Shown in pieces: positions 1 to 7,722 of a DNA stretch of 64,000 nucleotides (position 1 is the stretch's first letter; each line of letters opens with the position of its first letter). The stretch is from Dyella choica (GTDB lineage: Bacteria > Pseudomonadota > Gammaproteobacteria > Xanthomonadales > Rhodanobacteraceae), in the NCBI RefSeq assembly GCF_003977665.1, contig NZ_RYYV01000016.1, positions 38,434 to 102,433 on the forward strand, given 5' to 3'. The notes beneath the pieces are model-generated. The model was not told the DNA's origin, searched no databases, and saw only the letters and a list, made by a program, of their open reading frames with translations. The position numbers and the translations under genes are program-made.

Positions 1-1
1 G

Positions 2-334
2 CAGATTCTCGACGAGGCGACCGACCCGTGGGGCATCAAGATCACCAATGTCGAGATCAAGGACGTGGATCTCAACGAAACCATGGTACGGGCGATCGCC
101 CGCCAGGCCGAAGCCGAACGCGAACGCCGCGCGAAAGTGATCCATGCCGAAGGTGAATTGCAGGCCGCCGAAAAACTGCGCGACGCCGCGGCGATGCTGT
201 CGCAGCAGCCGCAGTCATTGCAGCTGCGTTATTTGCAGACGCTGGCGGGCATGGCCAGTAGCGGGCAATCCAGCACCATCGTGTTTCCGCTGCCGCTGGA
301 TTTGTTGAGGCCTTTGCTGGACAAGGGGTCGTAG
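2..334 (+). CDS. SPFH/Band 7 (stomatin-like, slipin) protein, C-terminal part
   Basis: The gene enters from the left edge; the frame is open from base 2 to the TAG at 332-334, giving about 110 residues. The visible part begins in the distal SPFH domain ([16 protein letters not shown]), continues into the charged Ala/Glu/Arg helix typical of stomatins and slipins ([18 protein letters not shown]), and ends with a conserved hydrophobic tail containing [11 protein letters not shown]. Family members are membrane-anchored oligomers of lipid microdomains, often paired with an NfeD-like protein, which would lie off the window to the left. The start and membrane anchor are not visible. Confidence 0.9.
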   Translation, partial: QILDEATDPWGIKITNVEIKDVDLNETMVRAIARQAEAERERRAKVIHAEGELQAAEKLRDAAAMLSQQPQSLQLRYLQTLAGMASSGQSSTIVFPLPLDLLRPLLDKGS

Positions 335-357
335 GATTTCGTTGCGGCCATGGTCCG

Positions 358-484
358 CTCCCTCCCCTACGTGTAGTAGGGGAGGGCCGGGGTGGGGTGA
401 AGCAACCTCGAGGTGAGCTCAAGGACTGCAGCAAGCTCGTGCAACCCCACCCTAACCCTCCCCTGTGTAAGCAGGGGAGGGAAC
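358..484. repeat. Dispersed repeat R2, copy 1
   Basis: About 125 bp bounded by CTCCCTCCCCTACGTGTAGT-type and AGCAGGGGAGGGAA ends, with an inner pair GGGTGGGGTGAAG and CAACCCCACCC. The left end itself folds (CTCCCCTAC/GTAGGGGAG). Close copies lie at 6445-6568 and 23292-23418. The outer and inner motifs are inverted repeats, so the unit is a large imperfect hairpin around a variable core of about 40 bp. No coding potential is seen from 335 to 630. Confidence 0.85.
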
Positions 485-631
485 TGCCTATCAAGCAACT
501 GAGATTCGACATTAATCAGGTGCATGCAGAGGAGGGAGCGCATTGTGGCAAGCACCGAGACTCATGACGTCTGTCAGATACGACCGATGACTCGCGCACC
601 TGCCGCCGCAAACCCTTCAAGCCGATGATTT

Positions 632-656
632 CTCCCGCACCAACGGGGTGCGGGAG
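632..656 (+). promoter_or_regulatory. Hairpin covering the ribosome binding site of the 52-aa gene
   Basis: CTCCCGCACC (632-641) pairs perfectly with GGTGCGGGAG (647-656) across a five-base loop. The right arm contains most of the Shine-Dalgarno GGGAGGG that sits seven bases before the ATG at 665. Folding of the mRNA would hide the ribosome binding site. There is no following T-run, so it is not a normal intrinsic terminator. Confidence 0.55.
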
Positions 657-664
657 GGTCAGTC

Positions 665-823
665 ATGAACACCATCAACGACACACGCAGCACGCTCGAC
701 AAATACATGCCCTGGCTGATTGGCCTGCTGGCCGCCTTCCTGGCGGGCAAAGCGCTGAAACGCATGTTCTGGACTGCGTTCGCCATGTATTGGGTGTTTC
801 ACGGGATGCACACCTTCTCGTAG
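665..823 (+). CDS. Small membrane protein of unknown function, 52 aa
   Basis: The frame from ATG 665 to TAG 821-823 has a strong Shine-Dalgarno (GGGAGGG, 7-base spacing) and encodes a basic/hydrophobic peptide. A predicted membrane helix covers about residues 15-30 (PWLIGLLAAFLAGKA), followed by an aromatic segment rich in Met, Phe, Trp and His (residues 34-50). I do not recognise the family. It lies alone between R2 and folC, both on the same strand. The ribosome binding site is inside a hairpin (632-656). Composition and the good RBS argue for a real gene; there is no homology evidence here. Confidence 0.6.
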   Translation: MNTINDTRSTLDKYMPWLIGLLAAFLAGKALKRMFWTAFAMYWVFHGMHTFS

Positions 824-926
824 GTCGGGGTGAAAACCCTAGCCTACGCTCGTCGTCCCAGAGTATTAGGATTGTGCAGCCACGCCACTGCCTATATGTT
901 GCGCGGGCTTGAAACCGGAGCTGCGC

Positions 927-2198
927 GTGAGACCGACCACCCTTGCCGAATGGCTGGACTATCAACAAAACATCCATGCGTTGGGCGTGGATCTGGGGCT
1001 GGACCGGGTGCGCGCCGTGTGGCAACGCATGGGCGCGCCGGCTATCGCGCAGCGGGTGATCACGGTAGGCGGTACCAACGGCAAGGGTTCGACGGTGGCG
1101 TTTCTCGAAGCCATGCTGGCGGCAGCGGGGCAGCGCGTAGGCTGTTACACCTCGCCGCATCTGCTTCACTACAACGAGCGCGTGCGTATCGCCGACACCG
1201 ATGCCGATGACGAGATGCTGATCGACAGCTTCGAGCGCATCGATCGGGCGCGCGGCGATATCACACTGACCTATTTCGAGTTCGGCACGCTGGCCGCGCT
1301 GGACCAGTTTGCGCGTGCGGAACTTGACACGGCCGTACTGGAAGTGGGGCTAGGCGGGCGCCTGGACGCGGTCAACCTCATCGACGCGGATGCAGTCATC
1401 ATCACCACGGTGGATCTGGACCATGTGGAGTGGCTGGGGCCGGACCGCGACAGCATCGGCCGCGAAAAAGCCGGCATCGCCCGCCGCGACCGTCCTGCCA
1501 TTGTGGGGGAAACCGACCCGCCCAGGGGCTTGCTGGAAGCGCTCGCCAAGGAGGGCGCCTACCTTGAGCGGGCCGGGCAAGATTTCCATGGAGAGCGCGA
1601 AGGACCTCGCTGGCGCTGGCATCATCGTGACGGCAGCGTGCTGCATCTGCCTGCGCCGGAACTCGCCGCGCCGGTGCAATATGCGAACGCCTCGGCCGCG
1701 ATAGCCGCGCTGCACGCCTTGAAGGTGGTCGATCCATTCGAATTGGAGCGCATTGCCGCGTTGGGTCTGCACTTTGCGCGCGTGCCGGCCCGCTTGCAAT
1801 CGCTGGGCGGGGATCCGGCCTTGATCGTCGATGTCGGCCACAACCCGCAAGCGGCGCGGGCATTGGCAGACTGGCTGGATGCGCAGCCCGGAGGCCGCGT
1901 CCATGCCGTATACGGAGCGCTTTCCGACAAGGATGTAGGCGGCGTGATGGCCGCGCTGGGATCGCGCGTCGCCCATTGGCATCTGGCCGGCCTGGAGCAG
2001 GACACTCCGCGCGGGCTTACCGCCGGGGTACTGGCTGGCGTATTGCATCAGGTATTGCCGCGCGCGCATTTCGATACGCACGCCGATGTGCGGCAGGCAC
2101 TTGTCGCAGCACGCGCTGTGGCACGCCGCGGCGAGCGCATTCTTGCGTTCGGCTCGTTCTTCGTGGCTGCCGCGGTGCTGAACGAAGCCGGCACGTAA
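927..2198 (+). CDS. folC: Bifunctional dihydrofolate synthase/folylpolyglutamate synthase FolC
   Basis: Mur-ligase family enzyme that adds glutamate to dihydropteroate and then extends the polyglutamate tail of folates in the cytoplasm, using ATP. The P-loop VGGTNGKGST is near residue 48, followed by the CYTSPHLLHYNERVRI segment and the Mg-binding region (TYFEFGTLAALD...LEVGLGGRLDAVN), with VDLDHVEWLG and VDVGHNPQA further on. I chose GTG 927 because GGAG lies six bases upstream and MRPTTLAEWLDYQQ matches the family N-terminus; a TTG at 909 is an alternative. Length of 423 aa is normal. Downstream SPOR, cvpA and purF follow the classic gammaproteobacterial order; accD, usually just upstream, is absent. 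Confidence 0.95.
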   Translation: MRPTTLAEWLDYQQNIHALGVDLGLDRVRAVWQRMGAPAIAQRVITVGGTNGKGSTVAFLEAMLAAAGQRVGCYTSPHLLHYNERVRIADTDADDEMLIDSFERIDRARGDITLTYFEFGTLAALDQFARAELDTAVLEVGLGGRLDAVNLIDADAVIITTVDLDHVEWLGPDRDSIGREKAGIARRDRPAIVGETDPPRGLLEALAKEGAYLERAGQDFHGEREGPRWRWHHRDGSVLHLPAPELAAPVQYANASAAIAALHALKVVDPFELERIAALGLHFARVPARLQSLGGDPALIVDVGHNPQAARALADWLDAQPGGRVHAVYGALSDKDVGGVMAALGSRVAHWHLAGLEQDTPRGLTAGVLAGVLHQVLPRAHFDTHADVRQALVAARAVARRGERILAFGSFFVAAAVLNEAGT

Positions 2199-2228
2199 CG
2201 GAAAGCCCGACACTCGTTGATCGCGAGA

Positions 2229-2304
2229 TGACCGGGATGCGAATCCCGGCGTCGCGCGGGTTGACTACATGGCAATGCTGGGTTTCGCAACCCAGCTTAC
2301 GATG
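2229..2304. repeat. Dispersed palindromic repeat R1, dimeric and degenerate
   Basis: Two imperfect hairpins in tandem: CCGGGATgcgaATCCCGG on the left and GCTGGGTTtcgcAACCCAGC on the right, ending in a CTTAC close to the family CCTAC terminus. It sits between folC and the SPOR gene. Confidence 0.75.
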
Positions 2305-2338
2305 ACCGTCGCAGCCTACGTGGCCAATCATCGTCGGT

Positions 2339-2370
2339 TTGTCATATGGACGGGCACGGGCAGGTATAAT
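2339..2370 (+). promoter_or_regulatory. Possible promoter of the SPOR-cvpA-purF group
   Basis: A perfect -10 hexamer TATAAT lies at 2365-2370, 39 bases before the TTG start at 2410. The best -35 match, TTGTCA (2339-2344), is 20 bases away, longer than optimal, so the -35 assignment is weak. Confidence 0.4.
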
Positions 2371-2409
2371 CCGCCGCGTCACGCACAAGTTGGTTGTCTG
2401 GAGTCCATC

Positions 2410-3375
2410 TTGAACACACGCCTGTTGGGAGCTGCCGTACTCGTTGCGCTGGCCATCCTGTTCGTGCCGATGATGTTTTCGAGCAAGCCGCCGTCGACCA
2501 CCAGCGGCGATCAATCGGTAAGCCTGGCGATTCCCCCGGCTCCCGACCGCGACCTGCAGACCAAGACGATGAACCTTTCCGGCCAGGCCGCCGCCGCGGG
2601 CAGCACCACGCCGGCGCCAGCCAGCACGGCGGCGAATGTGGAAGGCATGACGCCCGTGCAGGCGGCCGCCGCTAGCACGGCGCCGCCGGCTCCGACCCCG
2701 GCGGCTCCGCCACAGCCGACGCCCCAGCCACCGCAACCCATCATTCCAGCGATGCCGCCGAAACACGTGGCAACGGCGACCCACCCCACGGCGCCCCCGT
2801 CAGCACCGACCGTCGCGCCAGTCATCCCGGATACCCCGCCGGCCACGGCAGCGCGCGGCATCTACGCTGTCAATCTCAGTGCTTACGCCGCCGATGGCGC
2901 CAACCGCCTGATGCAGAAAGTGCGCGCCATGGGCTATCCGGTGCGGGGACAAACCATCCAGCGCGCCGGCAAGACGCTGACCCTGGTCAGCGCCGGCCCG
3001 TTCGAAACCCGGGCGCAGGCCGAAGCGGCGCGGCTAAGGATCAGCCAGGGCATCCCCAGCGTGCCCGCCCGCCTGGAAAGCGGCGCCACTACCCCGCAGG
3101 GCGACGAGCCGGCGCCGGCCGCGGGTGCGCCGGCCAGGGCTGGCGCCTGGGCCGTGCAAGTGGCGGCGATGGGCAGCCAGACGGAAGCGGTGGCCCTGCG
3201 CGACAAGCTGCGCGCCAGCGGTTTCGACGGTTTCGTGGATACGGTGAATGCCGGCGGTCGCCAGCTGTGGCGCGTGCGTGCCGGTCCGCAAACCCAACGT
3301 AGCGACGCGGTATCCCTGCGCGACCAGATCAAGGCCAAGCTGGGCCTCGACGGCAACGTCGTAAGCGCCCATTGA
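2410..3375 (+). CDS. SPOR-domain cell-division-associated protein (DedD-like)
   Basis: Inner-membrane protein of 321 aa with one N-terminal anchor (LLGAAVLVALAILFVPMMF, about residues 4-22), a long Pro/Ala-rich periplasmic linker (about 45-150) and two SPOR repeats (about 155-230 and 240-318). SPOR domains bind denuded septal peptidoglycan. The second repeat begins AWAVQVAAMGSQ and is canonical. I chose TTG 2410: TGGAG lies seven bases upstream and MNTRLLGAAVLVALA matches DedD-type N-termini; a longer frame would run through repeat R1. DedD-cvpA-purF order is standard in gammaproteobacteria. Confidence 0.9.
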   Translation: MNTRLLGAAVLVALAILFVPMMFSSKPPSTTSGDQSVSLAIPPAPDRDLQTKTMNLSGQAAAAGSTTPAPASTAANVEGMTPVQAAAASTAPPAPTPAAPPQPTPQPPQPIIPAMPPKHVATATHPTAPPSAPTVAPVIPDTPPATAARGIYAVNLSAYAADGANRLMQKVRAMGYPVRGQTIQRAGKTLTLVSAGPFETRAQAEAARLRISQGIPSVPARLESGATTPQGDEPAPAAGAPARAGAWAVQVAAMGSQTEAVALRDKLRASGFDGFVDTVNAGGRQLWRVRAGPQTQRSDAVSLRDQIKAKLGLDGNVVSAH

Positions 3376-3406
3376 GTCTCCTGGCCGGCCGGAAGCGAAT
3401 TCATCG

Positions 3407-4009
3407 ATGAACGCGGTTGACCTCATCATCGTGGCGGTGCTGGCGCTTTCGGTCCTTGTGGGACTGTGGCGCGGCCTCATATCCGAGGTGCTGGCGCTGG
3501 TGACGTGGATCGCCGCGTTCTGGGTGGCTTTGGCGTATGGCCCGGTGGTGTCGATGCACTTCGAGCATTCGATCCAGACCCAGTTGCTGCGCCTGGCGGT
3601 AGGCTACGGATTGTGTTTCATCGCCGTGCTGATTGTCGGTGCCCTGCTGCGGTTTGCGATCCGGGCGCTGGTGGACGGCACGGGACTGGGCGGCACGGAT
3701 CGTCTGCTCGGCATGGTTTTTGGGTTTGCGCGCGGCGTGCTGCTGGTGACGTTGCTGGTGTTCCTGGTCAGCCAGACCGGTTTCGCGCACGAGCCGTTGT
3801 GGCAGCAATCGACCCTGCTGCCGCAGTTCAAGAGCATGGCGGCCTGGCTGGAAAGCGAAATGCCGCCGAACGTACGCGAGCACCTGCACGCGGAGAACTT
3901 CCCGGTGCACCTGCCCAAAGTGCAGCTGGATGGACTGCCGGCGCACATTTCCACTTCACCGGCTGCAGCTTCGAGCGCGGCCGGCACAACGCATCACACT
4001 AACGGGTAG
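3407..4009 (+). CDS. cvpA: CvpA family membrane protein
   Basis: 200-aa protein with four hydrophobic segments (about residues 4-22, 28-45, 62-85 and 102-122) and the CvpA motif [19 protein letters not shown]. Family members are inner-membrane proteins first linked to colicin V production, and almost always precede purF, which starts eight bases after this stop. The Ser/Ala/His-rich C-terminal tail (about 175-200) is variable. Confidence 0.94.
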   Translation: MNAVDLIIVAVLALSVLVGLWRGLISEVLALVTWIAAFWVALAYGPVVSMHFEHSIQTQLLRLAVGYGLCFIAVLIVGALLRFAIRALVDGTGLGGTDRLLGMVFGFARGVLLVTLLVFLVSQTGFAHEPLWQQSTLLPQFKSMAAWLESEMPPNVREHLHAENFPVHLPKVQLDGLPAHISTSPAAASSAAGTTHHTNG

Positions 4010-4016
4010 CAACACC

Positions 4017-5492
4017 ATGTGCGGAATCATCGGCATAGTCGGTACCACCGAGGTGGCATCGGCGCTTTATGACGGCCTCACCGTCCTGCAGCATCGCGGG
4101 CAGGACGCGGCCGGGATCGCCACCGTGGACGGTGCGCGACTGAGACTGCACAAGGAAAACGGCCTGGTGCGCGACGTCTTCAACCAGACAGCCATGAACC
4201 GGCTGCGCGGCCGGGTGGGTATCGGCCATTGCCGCTATCCCACGGCAGGTTCCGAAGGCGCCACCGAGGCGCAGCCGTTCTACGTGAACTCGCCCTACGG
4301 CATCGCCTTCGCGCACAACGGCAATCTGGTGAACACCGAAACGCTGCGGCGCGAGATGTTCGAGGACGATCGCCGCCATATCAACACCGATTCCGATTCG
4401 GAAGTGCTACTCAACGTGCTTGCACACGAGCTGCAGATCCAGGACCGCATGGCGCTCACGCCGGACCAGATCTTCAAGGCCGTAGCAGGCGTACACGCGC
4501 GTGCGCGCGGCGGTTATGCCTGCCTGGCGTTGCTGCTCGGCTACGGCTTGCTGGGTTTCCGCGATCCGAACGGCATTCGTCCGCTGGTGCTGGGCGAACG
4601 CGTGACCTCGGAAGGGCGTGAATATGCGCTCGCCTCCGAATCGGTGGCGCTGGACATCCTGGGCTTCAAGCGCCTGCGCGATGTGGCGCCGGGCGAAGCG
4701 GTGTTCATCACCAACGACGGCCAGCTTCACACGCGCATGTGCGCGGAAGGTGGTGTGCATGCGCCGTGCATCTTCGAATACGTGTACCTGGCGCGCCCCG
4801 ACTCGATGATCGAAAACGTGTCCGTGTACAAGGCGCGCCTGCGCATGGGCCAGAAGCTGGCCGAGAAGATCCTGCGCGAACGTCCCGATCATGGCATCGA
4901 AGCGGTGATTCCGATTCCCGACACGGCGCGCACGGCAGCCAGCGCGCTGGCCGAAATGCTCGGCGTGCCGTTCCGCGAAGGTTTCGTCAAGAACCGCTAC
5001 ATCGGCCGCACCTTTATCATGCCGGGGCAGGGCGAGCGCGTGAAATCCGTGCGCCGCAAGCTCAACGCGGTGGAACTGGAGTTCCGCAAGAAGAACGTGC
5101 TGCTGGTGGACGATTCCATCGTGCGCGGCACCACCTCGCGCCAGATCATCCAGATGGCGCGCGATGCCGGCGCCCGGAACGTGTACTTCGCTTCCGCCGC
5201 GCCGCCGGTGCGCTACCCGAACGTGTACGGCATCGACATGCCAGCCGCATCCGAACTGGTTGCCGCCGGCCACACCGTGGGCGAAGTGGAAAAGATGCTC
5301 GGCGCCGACTGGCTGATCTACCAGGATCTGCAGGACCTGATCTGGGCGGTGCAGGACGGCAACGAAAGCCTCAAGCGTTTCGACACTTCGTGCTTCTCCG
5401 GCGAGTACATCACCGGCCTGGAGCAGCATTACCTGGAGCAGATCGAGATGCTGCGTTCGGATGATGCGAAGGCGGCGCGGCGCAGCGCTTGA
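4017..5492 (+). CDS. purF: Amidophosphoribosyltransferase PurF
   Basis: Catalyses the first committed step of purine synthesis: PRPP plus glutamine to phosphoribosylamine. The start at 4017 exposes Cys2 as the N-terminal nucleophile of the Ntn glutaminase domain (MCGIIGIVG), with [11 protein letters not shown] and ICHCRYPT-like [11 protein letters not shown] following. The C-terminal phosphoribosyltransferase domain carries the PRPP loop [14 protein letters not shown] near residue 361. The 491-aa length is typical. No PurR operator was recognised. Confidence 0.97.
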   Translation: MCGIIGIVGTTEVASALYDGLTVLQHRGQDAAGIATVDGARLRLHKENGLVRDVFNQTAMNRLRGRVGIGHCRYPTAGSEGATEAQPFYVNSPYGIAFAHNGNLVNTETLRREMFEDDRRHINTDSDSEVLLNVLAHELQIQDRMALTPDQIFKAVAGVHARARGGYACLALLLGYGLLGFRDPNGIRPLVLGERVTSEGREYALASESVALDILGFKRLRDVAPGEAVFITNDGQLHTRMCAEGGVHAPCIFEYVYLARPDSMIENVSVYKARLRMGQKLAEKILRERPDHGIEAVIPIPDTARTAASALAEMLGVPFREGFVKNRYIGRTFIMPGQGERVKSVRRKLNAVELEFRKKNVLLVDDSIVRGTTSRQIIQMARDAGARNVYFASAAPPVRYPNVYGIDMPAASELVAAGHTVGEVEKMLGADWLIYQDLQDLIWAVQDGNESLKRFDTSCFSGEYITGLEQHYLEQIEMLRSDDAKAARRSA

Positions 5493-5513
5493 GTTTAGTT
5501 TCCTCCTCTGCAT

Positions 5514-5587
5514 GTAGGCTGGGATGACAATCCCAGCATCGCGCCGGTTGCATGTATGGCGATGCTGGGTTTTACAACCCAGCCTAC
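5514..5587. repeat. Dispersed palindromic repeat R1, dimeric copy
   Basis: A left hairpin GTAGGCTGGGAT-gaca-ATCCCAGC and a right hairpin GCTGGGTTttacAACCCAGCCTAC flank a 20-25 bp spacer. The right end abuts the start region of the DUF455 gene. Confidence 0.9.
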
Positions 5588-5600
5588 TATGCTTCGCGTC

Positions 5601-6407
5601 ATGACCGACCTTCACGCCGCTGCGAAACGCTGTCTCGACGCTACCGATCCGGCGGAGAAGCTGCGCCTTACCCACTCGGCCTGGGACGGCCTGCAATCGG
5701 GCGCGCTGCAGCCGGATGCAGGTTCACCCGCCGCCGAGCCCATCAGCGCTCCCGGCCGCCCGCTGCGCCCTCATCTGGTTCCACAACGCCAGGTACCCCA
5801 CCGGGGCCTGGGTACGGCCGAAGGCCGCGCGGCACTCGTGCACGCCGTTGCACACATTGAATTCAACGCCATCAACCTCGCCTGGGACGCGGTCTACCGC
5901 TACCGCGGCATGCCGCTGGACTACTACCGAGACTGGGCCAGCTGCGCCAACGACGAAGCGCGCCATTTCGCCATGTTGTCCCGCCGCCTTGCCGAACTCG
6001 GCCATGTGTACGGCGATTTCGATGCGCACAACGGCCTGTGGGAAATGGCGGAGAAAACCGCGCATCGCGATACCGCTCGCATGGCGCTGGTGCCGCGTGT
6101 ACTGGAAGCTCGTGGCCTGGACGTTACGCCAGGGATGATCGAACGCCTGCGCGGTGTGGGCGATGAAAGCACCATCGCGATACTGGAAGTGATCCTGCGC
6201 GAAGAGGTTGCCCACGTTGCAGCCGGTACGCGCTGGTTCAAGTGGTGCTGCGAGCGTGACGGCGTGGATCCACGCGAGACGTTTCTGGATCTGGTGCGCG
6301 ATTACATGGGGCGGAACTTGCGCGGGCCATTCAACCGGCCTGCGCGCTTGCAGGCGGGCTTCGATGAGGCCGAGCTGGACCAGCTCACTTCGTTAGCGCT
6401 TGCATGA
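5601..6407 (+). CDS. DUF455 family ferritin-like protein
   Basis: 268-aa all-helical protein with di-iron ferritin-like spacing: HAVAHIEFNAINLAWDAV (about 92-109), CANDEARHFAML (about 121-132) and ILREEVAHVAAG (about 205-216) supply Glu/His ligands as in the DUF455 family. Its biochemical function is not established; ferritin-like oxidase or hydroxylase activity is plausible. The start is uncertain: ATG 5601 (MTDLHAAAKRC) is preferred over ATG 5589, and any longer frame runs into repeat R1. Confidence 0.85.
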   Translation: MTDLHAAAKRCLDATDPAEKLRLTHSAWDGLQSGALQPDAGSPAAEPISAPGRPLRPHLVPQRQVPHRGLGTAEGRAALVHAVAHIEFNAINLAWDAVYRYRGMPLDYYRDWASCANDEARHFAMLSRRLAELGHVYGDFDAHNGLWEMAEKTAHRDTARMALVPRVLEARGLDVTPGMIERLRGVGDESTIAILEVILREEVAHVAAGTRWFKWCCERDGVDPRETFLDLVRDYMGRNLRGPFNRPARLQAGFDEAELDQLTSLALA

Positions 6408-6444
6408 GCGTGGTGGTGGAGTACTCGCTTTTCGCCGTGACCCG

Positions 6445-6568
6445 CTCCCTCCCCTACGTGTAGTAGGGGAGGGCTGGGGTGGGGTGAAGCAACCTCGCGT
6501 TACATTCAAACAATGCGGCAAGCGCAAGCTACCCCACCCTGGCCCTCCCCTGCATGCTGGGGAGGGAG
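6445..6568. repeat. Dispersed repeat R2, copy 2
   Basis: Same architecture as 358-484: CTCCCTCCCCTACGTGTAGT start, GGGTGGGGTGAAG inner motif, variable core, CACCCTGGCCCTCCCC and GGGGAGGGAG end. It sits between the DUF455 gene and the converging outer-membrane gene, so it may act as a two-way 3'-end structure. Confidence 0.88.
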
Positions 6569-6584
6569 GACATCGTGGCAATCG

Positions 6585-7562
6585 TCAATAAACGTAGTTG
6601 ATCGCCAACGCCGGCGTGACACTCCCGGTACTGTTGTGCCCCCCGAAAATCACCCGCGTTCCCAGCAGCACACCGATCGCCGGCGACCAGTTGTACTCGA
6701 TCGCAGGGGCCACGCCAAACGCTGTGCTGGTGCCCGAATTCGAGGATACAGGCTGCGGATACGGCACATTGTTGGGATCTACCATATCCACGCCGGCCAA
6801 ACGCGTGTTGTTGTTATGGCTGTAGGTAAGGTCCATCGCCAGCACCCAGCGTTGCGTCAGGCTGTATTCGAAAGCCAGGTCGGCAAAGAAGCCGTTGCCG
6901 GGCTTTACCCTGCCGTGAAAGCCTTCATCCGTGCCATATACGCTCACGCCTTTCACCGGTGCGCTGCGCGAAAACGACTCCGACACATTGAAGCGCGTGC
7001 GCAGGATGCGGCCATTCGGCAGCCAGAAATACATCTGCGAATTGAGCCACACGGTGGTGGTATAGGTGCCGTTGCCCATGCCATCGCCGGGCCGCTTGCC
7101 CAACTGGTCGTATTTGCCGGTGGGAAAGGTTTCCTGCACCAGGATCGCCGTGGTCGGTATCCAGCGGCCTTGCTGGAATTCGGTGAGCCGGTACTGTGCC
7201 TGCAGGGTCCAATCGCCAACGCCGACGCTTGAGCTGTTCGGTCCGTTGCTGACTTTGTTGTAGCCGATGGCGGGAATCATGCCGACCGAAAAGCGATTGA
7301 CCAGGCCGTAAAGCATGTACGCACGCGAGCCGAAACCGTCCGTATGCGCAGTGCGGACGTCGTAAACGTAAGGCTCGAACAGCAAGTGCCCTGGCGGCAG
7401 CGTTTCGGCGGAGTTCGCCAGCATCGGGCCGGTCCACCAGGCATCGCTCATGGCTTCTTGCGTCGAGGGTGGGCTGGCCGTCTGCGCGAAGGAGCTCAAG
7501 GGGGCGGTACAGCCAAGCATGCAAAGCGAGAGAAAAAGTCCGGTACGTTGCCGCGTTCTCAT
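6585..7562 (-). CDS. Outer-membrane beta-barrel protein, MetA/phenol-degradation (DUF6662-like transporter) type
   Basis: 325 aa with a signal peptide (residues 1-27, cleavage near SSFA-Q) followed by alternating amphipathic strands: LFEPYVYDV, YMLYGLVNRFSVGMIPAIGYN, DWTLQAQYRLTEF, and a final strand ALAINYVY ending in Tyr, as expected for a BAM substrate. The motif TFPTGKYDQL is typical of the meta-pathway phenol-degradation outer-membrane family. A paralogue lies at 32946-33923. It is transcribed away from the MocR regulator at 7723, which may control it. The substrate cannot be read from sequence. Confidence 0.75.
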   Translation of the reverse strand: MRTRQRTGLFLSLCMLGCTAPLSSFAQTASPPSTQEAMSDAWWTGPMLANSAETLPPGHLLFEPYVYDVRTAHTDGFGSRAYMLYGLVNRFSVGMIPAIGYNKVSNGPNSSSVGVGDWTLQAQYRLTEFQQGRWIPTTAILVQETFPTGKYDQLGKRPGDGMGNGTYTTTVWLNSQMYFWLPNGRILRTRFNVSESFSRSAPVKGVSVYGTDEGFHGRVKPGNGFFADLAFEYSLTQRWVLAMDLTYSHNNNTRLAGVDMVDPNNVPYPQPVSSNSGTSTAFGVAPAIEYNWSPAIGVLLGTRVIFGGHNSTGSVTPALAINYVY

Positions 7563-7662
7563 GAGAAGCCCTGGATCGGATGTCGGCCAGCTTCCGCTGC
7601 CGGCACTACGCTCGCCATCCGGAAATTGTCGGGGGGTGGGGTGGCGATAAATTAAATCCGGG

Positions 7663-7720
7663 AGTGGTTGGCGGAAATAGCCACTTCGGTATGATCTGCG
7701 GCAACCACTTCAGACCACTG
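7663..7720. promoter_or_regulatory. Promoter and repeated CCACT boxes in front of the MocR-type regulator
   Basis: A -35 TTGGCG (7668-7673) and -10 TATGAT (7690-7695) are 16 bases apart. CCACTT occurs at 7681-7686 and 7705-7710, CCACTG at 7715-7720, and the inverted form AGTGGTT at 7663-7669. MocR regulators commonly bind direct repeats near their own and divergent promoters, so these are candidate operator boxes. The call is inference from motif arrangement. Confidence 0.5.
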
Positions 7721-7722
7721 CC

